Positions 52,301-60,083 of a stretch of DNA of 64,000 bases are shown here, in pieces. Below the pieces are notes generated by a model, which was not told the origin of the DNA, did not search any database, and saw only the letters and a program-made list of their open reading frames with translations. Source of the DNA: Rhodanobacter sp. 7MK24 (GTDB lineage: Bacteria; Pseudomonadota; Gammaproteobacteria; Xanthomonadales; Rhodanobacteraceae); the NCBI RefSeq assembly GCF_014842995.1, contig NZ_JACYXL010000004.1, forward strand, positions 124,001 to 188,000. The letters run 5' to 3'. The number at the start of each line of letters is the position of its first letter. Within the stretch, counting starts at the first letter, position 1. The position numbers and the translations under genes are program-made.

Positions 52301-54378
52301 TGACCAATGCCGGTTCGGTGCACGGTGGCAATGGCGGAGGCGCAGGTGCGTATGGCGGCGTAGGCGTCGTCTCGACCGGCGGCTCGACCGTCATCAACAG
52401 CGGCCATATCGCCGGCGGCTCGGGCGCAAGCGGCGCTCAGGCGGATGCGGTGGATCTGAGCGGCGGCGGAAATACGCTGATCGTGGAAGCGGGCTATGTG
52501 TTCACCGGCAATGTGGTGAGCACGAGCGGCACCACGAATGGCGGCGACGTCTTCGTGCTTGGCGGCAGCGCCAACGCAACCTTCAATCTGGGTGCAATGG
52601 GTGTGGTAGGCAGCGGCGCAGCGATTCAGGGCTTCGCGAATCTTGGCAAGGGCGGCAGCAGCACGTGGACGTTGATCGGCACCGGCAACGCGAACCAGTC
52701 GTGGACGATCACCGACGGCACGCTGGTTGGTAACACCGCCAGCATCGTCGGCAACGTGACGTTCTCGCCGGTAGGTGGCGGTAGCGCCAACCTCACGCTC
52801 GACCAGTCGACCGGCGGCATCTACAACGGTGCGATCAGCGGTTCGGGCAACCTCGCGAAAATCGGCAGCGGCACGCTGATTCTCGATGGTGCAAACACTT
52901 ACACCGGCGGGACGGCCGTACAAGCAGGTACGTTGGAAGTAGGCGACAGCGCGCACAGCGGCGCATCCATTGCAAGCAGCGTAACGGTAGACGCAGGCGG
53001 CACCCTGCGCGGTCACGGCGCAATCGATGGCAATGTCACGAGCGACGGTACGGTATGGCCGGGTGGTTCGGTGGGCGTGTTGACCATCAACGGCAACTAC
53101 ACGCAGAACGGCGATGCATCGATGCAGATCGATGTCACGCCGACGCAAGCCTCCGAGTTGGTAGTGAACGGCAACGCCATGCTTGCCGGCACGCTGAGCC
53201 TGGTTTACGCGCCAGGTACCTACACCGGTGCGACGTACACGTTGTTGCGGGCCGACGCGGTGAGCGGAACCTTCGCGACGACAGACTCGACGGGCTCGGT
53301 GCCCACGGGTCTTGACGCAAAGGTGTCGTACGGCGCAACGGCGGTCGCGCTGACGTTGGCGGCACCGGGAACACCGATAGCGCCGCCGACCGTTGTCCAA
53401 CCGCACGACGGCGACGTATACGCGAACCTGATACGTAGCGTCGATCTGGTCGGACAACAATCGTTGGTCACCGTGATGGGGGCAACGTTGCGTCCGGCCG
53501 ACACCTCATGCGGTACGGCAAACGGGGCGCACACCAACACCGTCACCTCCTCGTGCAACAGTGGCTTGTGGATGCAATACAGCGGCGGCACCGATTCGCT
53601 CTCGGGCAGCAACGGTCTGAACAGCACAACGTTCGGCCTGCAGGGTGGTTGGGATCACGCCGTGGCTGACGTGGTGCATATTGGTGTGGAAGCGGGCTAC
53701 GACCGCATCAATGGCAACGATCACGACGGTGGCAACGGCAGCATCAACCATGTGCATGGCGGCTTGTACGTGTTCGGCGATGCGGGCCCCGTCGTGCTTT
53801 CGGGCGTGCTCGACGCAGCGCACAGCAGCTATGGGGTGAATCGCGCAACAGGTATCGGTCACGCGATTGCCGATCCGGATGGCAGCATCACATCGGCTGC
53901 GCTGCAGGCCGCATGGCCGCTGACGGCCGCGCAGTGGCAAGTCACGCCGGTCGTGGGTGCGCTTTATCAGCACCAGACCATGAATGCCTTTGGTGAAACC
54001 GTGCCGAGCAACAACCCGCTCGCTTACGTCTTCGCGGTCAACGGCGCACGCACCACGTACAACACCATGCAGCCGTATGCGCAGGTCTCCTTCACGCATG
54101 CATTCGTCGCACAAGGTGTCAGCTACGTGCCGCAGCTCGACGTCGGCTATCGCTACAACTCACGCAGCGACAATACGCCGGTGGTGCAGGAAACCTCGCA
54201 AGACGGCACCGTCTTCGCAATGCCCGCCGACAACCTGGGCCGCGGCATGGCCACGGTGGGCGCACGCATCACTGCGAAGGCAGCTGCATCGTGGGGTCTG
54301 TACCTGGATTACCAGGGGCAGTTCTCCAATCACCTGAGCGACAACGCGTTGAGTGTTGGCTTCACCAAGCAATTCTAG
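49324..54378 (+). CDS. Giant glycine-rich autotransporter 2 with ESPR signal
   Basis: GTG 49324 has AGGGG nearby. The 1684-residue protein has an ESPR N-terminus (MNRIYRLVFNRTLCVMQVAS), a hydrophobic core and Ala-x-Ala signal site (TTPAMAQ). From about residue 75 to 1080 it is dominated by glycine blocks (GGVGGAGGAGG, GGNGGAGG) alternating with TLTN turns (for example FTLTNRG, TLTNSAG), then PATR-like repeats near 1175 (GSGTLILDGANTYTGG) and 1360-1684 an outer-membrane barrel ending in GFTKQF with terminal Phe. The layout matches autotransporter 1, although the barrel sequences are not close. The passenger is a huge glycine-rich surface sheet, compositionally like PE_PGRS proteins of mycobacteria, but with a classical secretion module. 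Confidence 0.9.
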   Translation: MNRIYRLVFNRTLCVMQVASELANAPQGGVVNGASVSSKRELKSRLLAIAMSAALAAITTPAMAQTCVPSTTAVCGANGGDGGAGTASGQSGAGGAGAVTSGAYANGGGAGGSGGSVGSAGQGANNTGGAGSAGPGGAGVGGGLGTLGNGGGGGGGGDLTGPTYGGGGGGGGGGGGGVGQSVSGTSFTNPGSIVGGRGGNGGLSGSPGYGGGGGGGGAGVYAGTGSTVTNGAGATITGGAGGNSTGGIAGGGGVGVALVGSTLTNNGSIVGGNGGAAGTSYLGGAGGVGVVATGGSTIINNGSIAGGVGFSGAQADAIDLSGGGNTLVLESGSSITGNVVSSSGTTNGGDTLDLDGSANATLSGSIGDYGSGAQYQGFNHYEKTGSGTWTLDSVGNVTTVGAWSVQGGELDLDGFGSAFTGGFQMSSGTVLTVGAGSGGVFVAGTSGANGSHGSNGTYSGFSGTSGQFGVSGAAAVSGYSFTLTNNSSSILGGVGGIGGAGGNGASGGSGGYTNYHGGAGGEGGAGGAGGYAVSGTGFTLTNRGRLSGGAGSLGGAGGSAGDGGTDLTGNGGGTYAGALGGQGGAGGAAVSGSQFTLTNSDNARIYGGYGGVGGAGGAGGNGGYGGNHGGAGSAGGAGGMGGYGASGVQGGDFTATNSAFIQGGTGGNGGMGGNGGFGGSSSSDDTSTLGSTGPGGAGGAGGGGGSAVSGYAATLTNSAGGILQGGGGGSGGTGGAGNFGGMASTGTVGVSGSYGGAGGGGGNGGAAVIGSTISLTNQGNITGGWGGYGGAGGVGGMGSESANGGTAVAGAGGAGGTGGAGGNGGAAIVGAGVTLTNGGALQGGLGGQGGLGGTGGAGGYSYRHAGGNGGAGGAGGAGGAGGTGVVLIGASSFTNTGLGTTVTGGNGGAGGNGGAGGGGGYSFSASNGLAGAQGIGGAGGVGGAGISAGMGDTITNDADASILGGNGGIGGTGAIAGNGGNGGVGVSGTGFTLTNAGSVHGGNGGGAGAYGGVGVVSTGGSTVINSGHIAGGSGASGAQADAVDLSGGGNTLIVEAGYVFTGNVVSTSGTTNGGDVFVLGGSANATFNLGAMGVVGSGAAIQGFANLGKGGSSTWTLIGTGNANQSWTITDGTLVGNTASIVGNVTFSPVGGGSANLTLDQSTGGIYNGAISGSGNLAKIGSGTLILDGANTYTGGTAVQAGTLEVGDSAHSGASIASSVTVDAGGTLRGHGAIDGNVTSDGTVWPGGSVGVLTINGNYTQNGDASMQIDVTPTQASELVVNGNAMLAGTLSLVYAPGTYTGATYTLLRADAVSGTFATTDSTGSVPTGLDAKVSYGATAVALTLAAPGTPIAPPTVVQPHDGDVYANLIRSVDLVGQQSLVTVMGATLRPADTSCGTANGAHTNTVTSSCNSGLWMQYSGGTDSLSGSNGLNSTTFGLQGGWDHAVADVVHIGVEAGYDRINGNDHDGGNGSINHVHGGLYVFGDAGPVVLSGVLDAAHSSYGVNRATGIGHAIADPDGSITSAALQAAWPLTAAQWQVTPVVGALYQHQTMNAFGETVPSNNPLAYVFAVNGARTTYNTMQPYAQVSFTHAFVAQGVSYVPQLDVGYRYNSRSDNTPVVQETSQDGTVFAMPADNLGRGMATVGARITAKAAASWGLYLDYQGQFSNHLSDNALSVGFTKQF

Positions 54379-54565
54379 GCAACACGCGGGACATCGATTA
54401 GAGGCCCCTCAATGCCCTCTGAAACGTCTTTGTTGATTTGAGCCAATGTGAAGCAGTGCTTCCCTGGTTAGTAACGGTAATCGGGGGGGGGCCGTCATCT
54501 GCTTTCAACCCTGAGGGACCCCGATGTCTTGATCTGGCTGCCATAAAGCCGACGCTCGGAACGTT

Positions 54566-54593
54566 ACCCAAGCTCGGCATACGCAGCTTGGGT
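54566..54593. repeat. Perfect hairpin ACCCAAGCT/AGCTTGGGT
   Basis: A 9-bp perfect stem with a 10-nt loop in the gap between autotransporter 2 and arsR. No T-run follows. It may be a terminator for the autotransporter or a regulatory structure upstream of the arsR operon. Nothing else was recognised in the 291-base gap. Confidence 0.45.
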
Positions 54594-54669
54594 TCGGAGC
54601 GACAGGGGAGCTACATGCGATTTGCGCCCGTAAGGTCATCCGCTTGCAAATCACCCAAGCGCACCTTAC

Positions 54670-54689
54670 AGTGAACCAAATGGTTCACT
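54670..54689. promoter_or_regulatory. Palindromic operator overlapping the arsR start codon
   Basis: AGTGAACCA-AA-TGGTTCACT is a perfect inverted repeat with 9-bp arms and a 2-bp centre; the ATG of the ArsR-type gene (54680-54682) lies inside it. ArsR/SmtB repressors typically bind 12-2-12-like dyads at their own promoters, so this is the expected autoregulatory site. Location over the translation start suggests repression of elongation or transcription start just upstream, or a leaderless mRNA. Confidence 0.75.
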
Positions 54690-55042
54690 ATCAAGCCCGC
54701 CTCGACGCAACGTTCGCCGCGCTCTCCGATGTCACCCGGCGCGGCGTGCTGGAGCAGCTCGGGCGTGCAGATGCCTCAGTCACCGACCTCGCCCAACGGT
54801 TTCGCATGACCCTCACGGGCATGAAGAAGCATGTCAGCATCCTGGAGCAGGCGGGACTCGTGACCACGGAGAAGGTCGGGCGCGTACGAACCTGCAAGCT
54901 CGGACTGCGCCGGCTGGAAGAAGAGACCGCCTGGATCGAGCGGCACCGCGAACTCTGGAGCGCGCGCTTCGACGCGCTGGACGAGCTTGTCGACCACTTG
55001 AAACGCGAGGAGAAGGCAAATGCCAGAAGCAAAAGAAGGTAG
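54680..55042 (+). CDS. ArsR-family transcriptional regulator
   Basis: ATG 54680 begins MVHYQARLDATFAALSDVTRRGVLEQLGR; the winged helix continues ASVTDLAQRFRMTLTGMKKH (helix-turn-helix) and VSILEQAGLVTTEKVGRVRTC (wing). The C-terminal part is a long helix (LDELVDHLKREEKANARSK) and there is no obvious metal-binding Cys pair, so it belongs to the metal-independent ArsR branch that is usually encoded with an SRPBCC protein, as here. Length 120 residues. A GTG at 54671 is an alternative start. Its operator palindrome overlaps the start codon. Overlaps the next gene by 23 bases, so the two are coupled. Confidence 0.88.
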   Translation: MVHYQARLDATFAALSDVTRRGVLEQLGRADASVTDLAQRFRMTLTGMKKHVSILEQAGLVTTEKVGRVRTCKLGLRRLEEETAWIERHRELWSARFDALDELVDHLKREEKANARSKRR

Positions 55043-55520
55043 TTCCGCCGCCATGAACCGCACCACTGTGGAGCGCAAGTCCAACCGCGAACTGGTCGTG
55101 ACGCGAACGTTCGATGCCCCCGCGCGCATCGTCTTCGAAGCGTGGAGCAAACCCGAATTGTTCAAGCAGTGGTGGGTTCCGAAGTCGGTGGGCATGTCGC
55201 TGGTCTCGTGCGACATGGATATTCGCACCGGGGGTACGTATCGCCTCGTGTTCAGCCATCCGGACTTCGATCAACCGATGGCGTTCTTCGGCACGTACAA
55301 AGAAGTAACGCCGCACAAGCGTCTCGTATGGACGAACGAAGACAGCGACCAGGGTGCCGTGACCACGGTAACGTTCGAAGAAAACGCCGGCAAGACGCTG
55401 CTCACCTTTCACGAAATCTACCCCACGGAAGCGGCCCTCGACGAAGCCCTCGCCGGCTCGGCGGAAGGCCTGCCCGAACAGTTCGCGCAGTTGGATGAGT
55501 TGCTCGCTGGCAGATCGTGA
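55020..55520 (+). CDS. SRPBCC (AHSA1-like) protein
   Basis: The ATG at 55020 has GAGAAGG upstream and lies inside the end of the ArsR gene. The 166-residue protein shows the START/SRPBCC core: LVVTRTFDAPARIVFEAWSK, the tryptophan-rich ELFKQWWVPKSVGM, TGGTYRLVFSHPD, VTPHKRLVWTNED, VTTVTFEENAGKTLLTFHE and a long C-terminal helix. Members are lipid or ligand-binding cups, often controlled by ArsR; the ligand is unknown. The pair ArsR-SRPBCC is a recurring bacterial two-gene module, and here it is followed by an alpha/beta hydrolase 91 bases downstream. Confidence 0.88.
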   Translation: MPEAKEGSSAAMNRTTVERKSNRELVVTRTFDAPARIVFEAWSKPELFKQWWVPKSVGMSLVSCDMDIRTGGTYRLVFSHPDFDQPMAFFGTYKEVTPHKRLVWTNEDSDQGAVTTVTFEENAGKTLLTFHEIYPTEAALDEALAGSAEGLPEQFAQLDELLAGRS

Positions 55521-55611
55521 CCACGCCGCAGTCGCCGGTGTATGGAAGGGATGGCGATAAAAACGCACGATCACCACGGCGCTGACCCGTTCGGCGCCAT
55601 GTGAGGACGAT

Positions 55612-56496
55612 ATGCTCAGACGCGATTTCCTGAAGACTGCCATGGCGACCGCAGTACTGACTGCGGTCTTTCCCATTCAAGCCAGGAAGACTCCCACCAT
55701 GTCGAACGAGCATTTTGCCGACGTCGATGGCCAGCATCTCTTCTACAGCGTGCATGGCGCCGGCAAGCCGCTCATTCTTCTCCACGGCGGCATCGACCCG
55801 GACAGCTTCGGGAGCAATCTGGCCGTACTGGCCAAGGGTCGGCAGGTGATCGCCCCCCATCTCCAGGCACACGGGCGCACGCCAGACACCGCCAGGCCAC
55901 TGCGCAGTGAAACGATGGGTGACGACATTGCCGCCCTGATCGGCCATCTGAACCTCGGCAAGGCCGACGTCATGGGCTACTCGCTGGGCTCCAGCGTCGC
56001 GCTGCAGACCGCCATCCGTCATCCGGACGCGGTCGACCGGCTCGTGCTCGTGTCCGCGGCGATGAAGCAGGACGGCTTTTATCCGGAAGGGGTGGAGGCC
56101 TTCAAACAGCTGGAGGCGAACGCCGCCACGCTCGGCCCTGGCGTCAAGGCATCCCCGTTAGGGAAAGCCTATCCCGATGTCGATTGGACCAACCTCTTCA
56201 GGAAGGTCGGCGACATGACCAAACGCCCCTTCGACTGGAGCGCCGAGGTCGCCAAGCTTCAGGCACGCACACTGTTGGTCTATGCCGACGCAGACGCCAT
56301 CCGGCCGGAACACATGGTGGAGTTCTGGAAGGCGCTGGGAGGCGGCCAGCGCGATGCCGGGATCGATGGCTCCCTGCGACCCGCAAACCAGCTCGCCATC
56401 GTGCCGAACACCACCCACTACACGATCCCCGTCGATCCGATGCTGCCGGAGATCGTCCAACGCTTCCTTGGATCTGCATCGAAGGCAGTAGGTTAG
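55612..56496 (+). CDS. Exported alpha/beta hydrolase, possibly Tat dependent
   Basis: The N-terminus MLRRDFLKTAMATAVLTAVF has a twin-arginine motif (RRDFLK) followed by a hydrophobic stretch, the pattern of Tat-exported proteins; a start at the internal Met30 would remove it. The 294-residue protein has ILLHGGIDPDSF, QAHGRTPDTARP (loop), the nucleophile GYSLGSS with Ser124, an Asp in VYADADAIRPEHM and a His in PNTTHYTIPVDP. It resembles haloalkane-dehalogenase-like or esterase alpha/beta hydrolases. It is in the same direction as the ArsR-SRPBCC pair, and could be part of that unit. Confidence 0.84.
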   Translation: MLRRDFLKTAMATAVLTAVFPIQARKTPTMSNEHFADVDGQHLFYSVHGAGKPLILLHGGIDPDSFGSNLAVLAKGRQVIAPHLQAHGRTPDTARPLRSETMGDDIAALIGHLNLGKADVMGYSLGSSVALQTAIRHPDAVDRLVLVSAAMKQDGFYPEGVEAFKQLEANAATLGPGVKASPLGKAYPDVDWTNLFRKVGDMTKRPFDWSAEVAKLQARTLLVYADADAIRPEHMVEFWKALGGGQRDAGIDGSLRPANQLAIVPNTTHYTIPVDPMLPEIVQRFLGSASKAVG

Positions 56497-56697
56497 GAGA
56501 GCGCATCAATGCGATCCATCGTGATCGTTTCATTCTGGTTCCGGTATCGAGCCAGCTTCTCCCGATGAAACTCCCTTCCTGGATCGAAGGATGTCGCCAT
56601 GACCCGACTTGCCCAGATACGGTTGTGGAAGCAAAAGGGCATTGTCCAATTGGGCGTCGGTGCCAACTAAACAATTTCCGATCCTCGACGCGGCAGG

Positions 56698-58122
56698 CTA
56701 CGGAGCCTTGACCTTCGACCCGCCGAGCCTGGCCACCAACATGCCCAGTTCCTTCATGGCCCGGTCCAGTCGCTGATCCCACACCAGGCCGCAACTGAGC
56801 CTCACGTAATCGACGTAGTCGCCACGGCTGGAAAACAGCACGCCAGGCGAGATACGGATCCCCTTCGACAAGGCTGCCTCGAACAGCGCACGGCTGTCGC
56901 TGCGCTCGGGCAGCTGCACCCACAACGACATGCCACCTTGTGGCTCGCATACACGCGTATCGGCGGGCCAGAAACGCGCGATCGCTTCCAACAGGCGCTG
57001 CCCGTTGTCTGCCAGCGTTCGGCGAAGGCGGCGAAGATGCCGCTCCAGATCGTGGCGCTGCAGGTAGTCCGACATGGCCAGCTGGGTAAGGCTGGTGCCT
57101 CCCATGGTGGAGAAGAACTTGGCACGCACCAAAGCGTCTGTCCACGGGTTGCCCGCCAGCCAGCCGAGGCGCAGACCCGGCGCCAGCATCTTGGAAAACG
57201 AGCCGCAGCTGATCACGATGCCGTGGGTGTCCCACCGGCGAAGCAGTGAGGGGCGTTGCCCGGACCAGGCCAGCTCGCCATAGATATCGTCCTCGATGAT
57301 GATGACGCCGTGCCGGGCGCAACGGCTCACCAAGGCTTGCTTGTCGGCGTCGCTCGTCAGGCTGCCCAGTGGGTTGTTGAAGTTCGGCACCAGAACGGCC
57401 GCGCGCACCGCGTTCTGCTGCAGCAGGTGGTCCAGACGAGCTACATCGATGCCACGACCCGGCAGGTTCGGAATTTCCAGCACCTTCAGATGCAATGCGG
57501 CGACGGTCTGGAGGATGCCGTGGTAAGTCGGTGTTTCCACCAGCACCACGTCGCCCGGAGAAGTGGTCACGCGCAACGCCAGGTTGATGGCCTCCATCGC
57601 ACCGGCGGTGATCACGATTTCCTCGGGCGATACCGGCGCACCTACCTGGGCATAACGCTGGGCGATCAGGCGTCGCAACGCCAAGTGGCCTTGCGCCGGC
57701 GCGTAATCGAACACCGCCGCGGGTGCGCGGCGCAGGCAGCGCGACACCGATGCTTTCAGCGCGGCTTGCGGCAGCAGATCGAAGGCTGGTGTCGCACTGT
57801 GCAGCGGTAGCAGGGCGCCATGCGCACCTGCTTCCGTGGCATCGAGCAACGCAGGGTTCTTGATTTCGCCCGGTGCGCGGTTCCTTGCGGGCCGCGGTGC
57901 CGGCGGCAGTGTTGTCGATGCACGGACGAAATACCCCGAGCGCGGCCGTGCAACAACGAGGCCTTCGCGCTCCAGTTGCAGGTAGGCCTGGACCGCCGTG
58001 GCGACACCGACACCGTGTCCCTGCGCCAGGTGCCGAATCGACGGCAAGCGCTCGCCTGCCCGCAGCGTGCCGTGAGCGATTTGCGTGCGCAGAGCCGTCG
58101 CAACGCGTTCATAGAGAAGCAA
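56698..58122 (-). CDS. MocR/PdxR-type GntR-aminotransferase regulator
   Basis: A GntR winged helix (ERVATALRTQIAHGTLRAGE, LPSIRHLAQGHGVGVATAVQ) is fused to a class I aminotransferase-like domain (about residues 120-470) with DDIYGELAW, SCGSFSKMLAPGLRLGW carrying the PLP lysine, and NFNNPLGSLTSD. This is the MocR family. The start is uncertain: ATG 58230 or 58251 are in frame, but the DNA between 58123 and 58230 is AT-rich and holds two direct repeats, and the ATG of the divergent gene overlaps; I therefore give the conservative TTG 58122. Such regulators bind their ligand (often pyridoxal-phosphate related) and usually control the divergent DMT gene. Confidence 0.82.
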   Translation of the reverse strand: MLLYERVATALRTQIAHGTLRAGERLPSIRHLAQGHGVGVATAVQAYLQLEREGLVVARPRSGYFVRASTTLPPAPRPARNRAPGEIKNPALLDATEAGAHGALLPLHSATPAFDLLPQAALKASVSRCLRRAPAAVFDYAPAQGHLALRRLIAQRYAQVGAPVSPEEIVITAGAMEAINLALRVTTSPGDVVLVETPTYHGILQTVAALHLKVLEIPNLPGRGIDVARLDHLLQQNAVRAAVLVPNFNNPLGSLTSDADKQALVSRCARHGVIIIEDDIYGELAWSGQRPSLLRRWDTHGIVISCGSFSKMLAPGLRLGWLAGNPWTDALVRAKFFSTMGGTSLTQLAMSDYLQRHDLERHLRRLRRTLADNGQRLLEAIARFWPADTRVCEPQGGMSLWVQLPERSDSRALFEAALSKGIRISPGVLFSSRGDYVDYVRLSCGLVWDQRLDRAMKELGMLVARLGGSKVKAP

Positions 58123-58133
58123 GGGGACACCCC

Positions 58134-58177
58134 ATCTGTACTTGTCTATTTCGATTCTATCTGAATCTGTATCTGTC
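58134..58177. promoter_or_regulatory. Direct repeats, candidate MocR operator
   Basis: ATCTGTACTTGTC (58134-58146) and ATCTGTATCTGTC (58165-58177) match at 11 of 13 bases and start 31 bases apart, three helical turns, so both lie on one DNA face. They are in the AT-richer gap between the MocR gene and the divergent transporter. MocR proteins are known to bind direct repeats with such spacing, so this is the most likely operator. Confidence 0.6.
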
Positions 58178-58228
58178 GCATCGAAGGTCCTACGCTGCCT
58201 TTCATCGCTCCGGAAGATCCAGCCGACC

Positions 58229-59131
58229 ATGGTTCCCTCATCCCGGTCCAACGAAACGCGCGGTGTCGTCCTGCAACTGGTGTTTGCCGAGTGCCTGATC
58301 GGCTCGGTGGGTGTGTTCGTGCATGAAAGCCACCAGGACGCGGTTACCGCAGTGTTCTACCGCTGTCTGTTTGGCGGCTTGTTTTTGCTCGGCTGGGGGC
58401 TGGCCAAGGGCTATCTGCGGGGACTGTGGCGCGAGCGTGCGCTGCTCCGTGGCGCGGTACTGAGCGGGGTGCTGCTGGTACTCAACTGGGTGGCATTCTT
58501 CGGCGGCATGGCGCGCTCGTCGATCGGTGTCGCCACATTGATCTATCAGTGCTACCCGTTCGTGATGCTGGTCCTCGCCGCGTTGGTGCAGGGCGAACGT
58601 ACGCCGCCCGCCGACCTGGCGTGGACCGCACTTGCCTTCGTCGGAGTGGTCTGCGCCAGTGACCCTCTCCATCTGTTCCGCGATGCCGAATCGTCCTATC
58701 TCGTCGGTGTCGGATTGGCGTTCCTCGCGGCGCTGTTATGTGGTGCATCGCTGTTGATGTCGCGCCAAGTCGGCAAAGAGCGTCCGTTCGCACTGGTCAT
58801 GATCCAGTGCTGGGTCGGCGTTGCCATGCTCGCCGGATTCAGCAGCCGCAGCGTGTTCCACATGGGGCTTCACTGGATGTGGTTGCTGGGCCTTGGGGTG
58901 ATCCATAGCGGCATCGTATATGTGCTGTTCTATTCCACTTACCCACGCCTGCCGGTGGCGACCATCGCCGTTGTGTCGTTTATCTATCCGCTGGTGGCGC
59001 TGCTGCTGGACTATCTGCTGTACGGGCATCGTCTTGCAGTGGTCCAGGTGACGGGCGTCCTGCTGATCGTGCTGGGCACGCTGGGCGTGAACCTCAAGTG
59101 GCGGCCTGGCTTCGCATGGAAAGCGACATGA
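58229..59131 (+). CDS. DMT-family (EamA) transporter
   Basis: The ATG at 58229 gives a 300-residue protein with ten hydrophobic helices in two EamA repeats (for example LLVLNWVAFFGGMARSSIGV, FVMLVLAALVQGERTPPADLA, FIYPLVALLLDYLLYGHRLAVVQ). Members export amino acids, purines or other metabolites. Divergent from a MocR regulator with a repeat pair between them, a common regulator-transporter arrangement. Substrate unknown, although MocR-linked EamA proteins are often connected with amino acids or vitamin B6. A longer in-frame start at 58142 lies in the regulatory gap and is rejected. Confidence 0.86.
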   Translation: MVPSSRSNETRGVVLQLVFAECLIGSVGVFVHESHQDAVTAVFYRCLFGGLFLLGWGLAKGYLRGLWRERALLRGAVLSGVLLVLNWVAFFGGMARSSIGVATLIYQCYPFVMLVLAALVQGERTPPADLAWTALAFVGVVCASDPLHLFRDAESSYLVGVGLAFLAALLCGASLLMSRQVGKERPFALVMIQCWVGVAMLAGFSSRSVFHMGLHWMWLLGLGVIHSGIVYVLFYSTYPRLPVATIAVVSFIYPLVALLLDYLLYGHRLAVVQVTGVLLIVLGTLGVNLKWRPGFAWKAT

Positions 59132-59193
59132 CCGGATCGTGGCCGCACCTGTCTGCGCGCTTTCAAATATCAACGCTGCAAGAGAGCTATCTG

Positions 59194-59820
59194 ATGATTC
59201 ATCGCATGCTTGGCTTCGCCACCACCCTGTCGCTGTTGTTGTCCGCAACCAACGCGATGGCGGAGACGTTACCCATGGATATTCCGCAGCTCGACCGGAA
59301 CCAGGAAATCACCATGGCACTCAGCGCAGCACCGCAGGAGTTGCAGGCGGACGCCGGTGTCTATGTACTGGAGCATTCCGGATTCGTCCTGGTCCGAGCC
59401 AGCCACAACGGGTTCAACTGCCTCGTCGAACGCGATAGTCACGTGACCGCGCCGGTCTGTTACGACGCCGAGGGTTCGCGCACCACGCTCCAGGCAAGCC
59501 TCGAACGCGCGCGAATCATGGCGAGCGGCACGGCCGGCCCGGATGTCGATCGCATGATCGACGCCGAATATCACGCCGGACGTTTGCGGCCACCCGCAAA
59601 GCCCGGTATCGCCTATATGCTCTCCCGCGACTTCGTGCGGCTGGACCCGAAAACGGGGAGGGCGACGGTGCTGTATCCACCTCACGTGATGGTGTATGCG
59701 CCGTTCTTGCGAAACGAAGACATCGGCGTCCCGAAGCAGTTCGTTCGCAGCACCACCCACGTATGGGTGGAGGCTTCCGGCAAACCGGACGCGTGCCTCG
59801 TCTTTGCGAGTGTCCACTAA
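59194..59820 (+). CDS. Exported protein of unknown function
   Basis: ATG 59194 has AGAGAG upstream and gives a signal peptide (MIHRMLGFATTLSLLLSATNAMA). The mature part of about 185 residues begins ETLPMDIPQLDRNQEITMAL and has two cysteines (FNCLVERDSHVTAPVCYD) that may pair, a RLRPPAKPGIAYMLSRDF segment and a THVWVEASGKPDACLV end. I recognise no family; composition is normal for the genome. The gene follows the transporter by 62 bases on the same strand and could be part of its transcript. A hairpin follows at 59849. Confidence 0.72.
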   Translation: MIHRMLGFATTLSLLLSATNAMAETLPMDIPQLDRNQEITMALSAAPQELQADAGVYVLEHSGFVLVRASHNGFNCLVERDSHVTAPVCYDAEGSRTTLQASLERARIMASGTAGPDVDRMIDAEYHAGRLRPPAKPGIAYMLSRDFVRLDPKTGRATVLYPPHVMVYAPFLRNEDIGVPKQFVRSTTHVWVEASGKPDACLVFASVH

Positions 59821-59848
59821 GCCTCCTTGAGCACGGATGAACGGCGCA

Positions 59849-59885
59849 CCCTGATCCAGTAGCGGAGCCGGCTGCTGAATCAGGG
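59849..59885 (+). terminator. Long hairpin after the unknown secreted gene
   Basis: CCCTGATCCAGTAGC and GCTGCTGAATCAGGG form a 15-bp stem with one C-A mismatch and one G-U pair around a 7-nt GGAGCCG loop, 28 bases after the stop. It is the best terminator candidate in the window, although no T-run follows. It also may terminate the leftward ABC gene. Confidence 0.5.
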
Positions 59886-59888
59886 TAA

Positions 59889-59911
59889 CGCGATTAGCCC
59901 GTTTTATCGCG
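59889..59911 (+). repeat. TNGCCCG-loop hairpin element, copy 3
   Basis: CGCGAT/ATCGCG arms (6 bp, perfect) around TAGCCCGTTTT. Compared with the copy at 62074 (TGCGAT/ATCGCA) the outermost base pair changed from C-G to T-A while pairing is kept. Confidence 0.55.
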
Positions 59912-60083
59912 GGTAGGGAGAGGCGGACTTCGAAAGTGGGTCGACGTCCCCCCGCTTTGAGTAGCGGGTCGGTTTAGAGTCCGGAGTTACTGCCTGCGCG
60001 GGAACGAAAGCGTGGGACGTTTTCGAGGTTTGCCTGCCAAGTCGCCGGTCGTTACGGCTTGCCACGGCTTGCCAAGTGACAGC

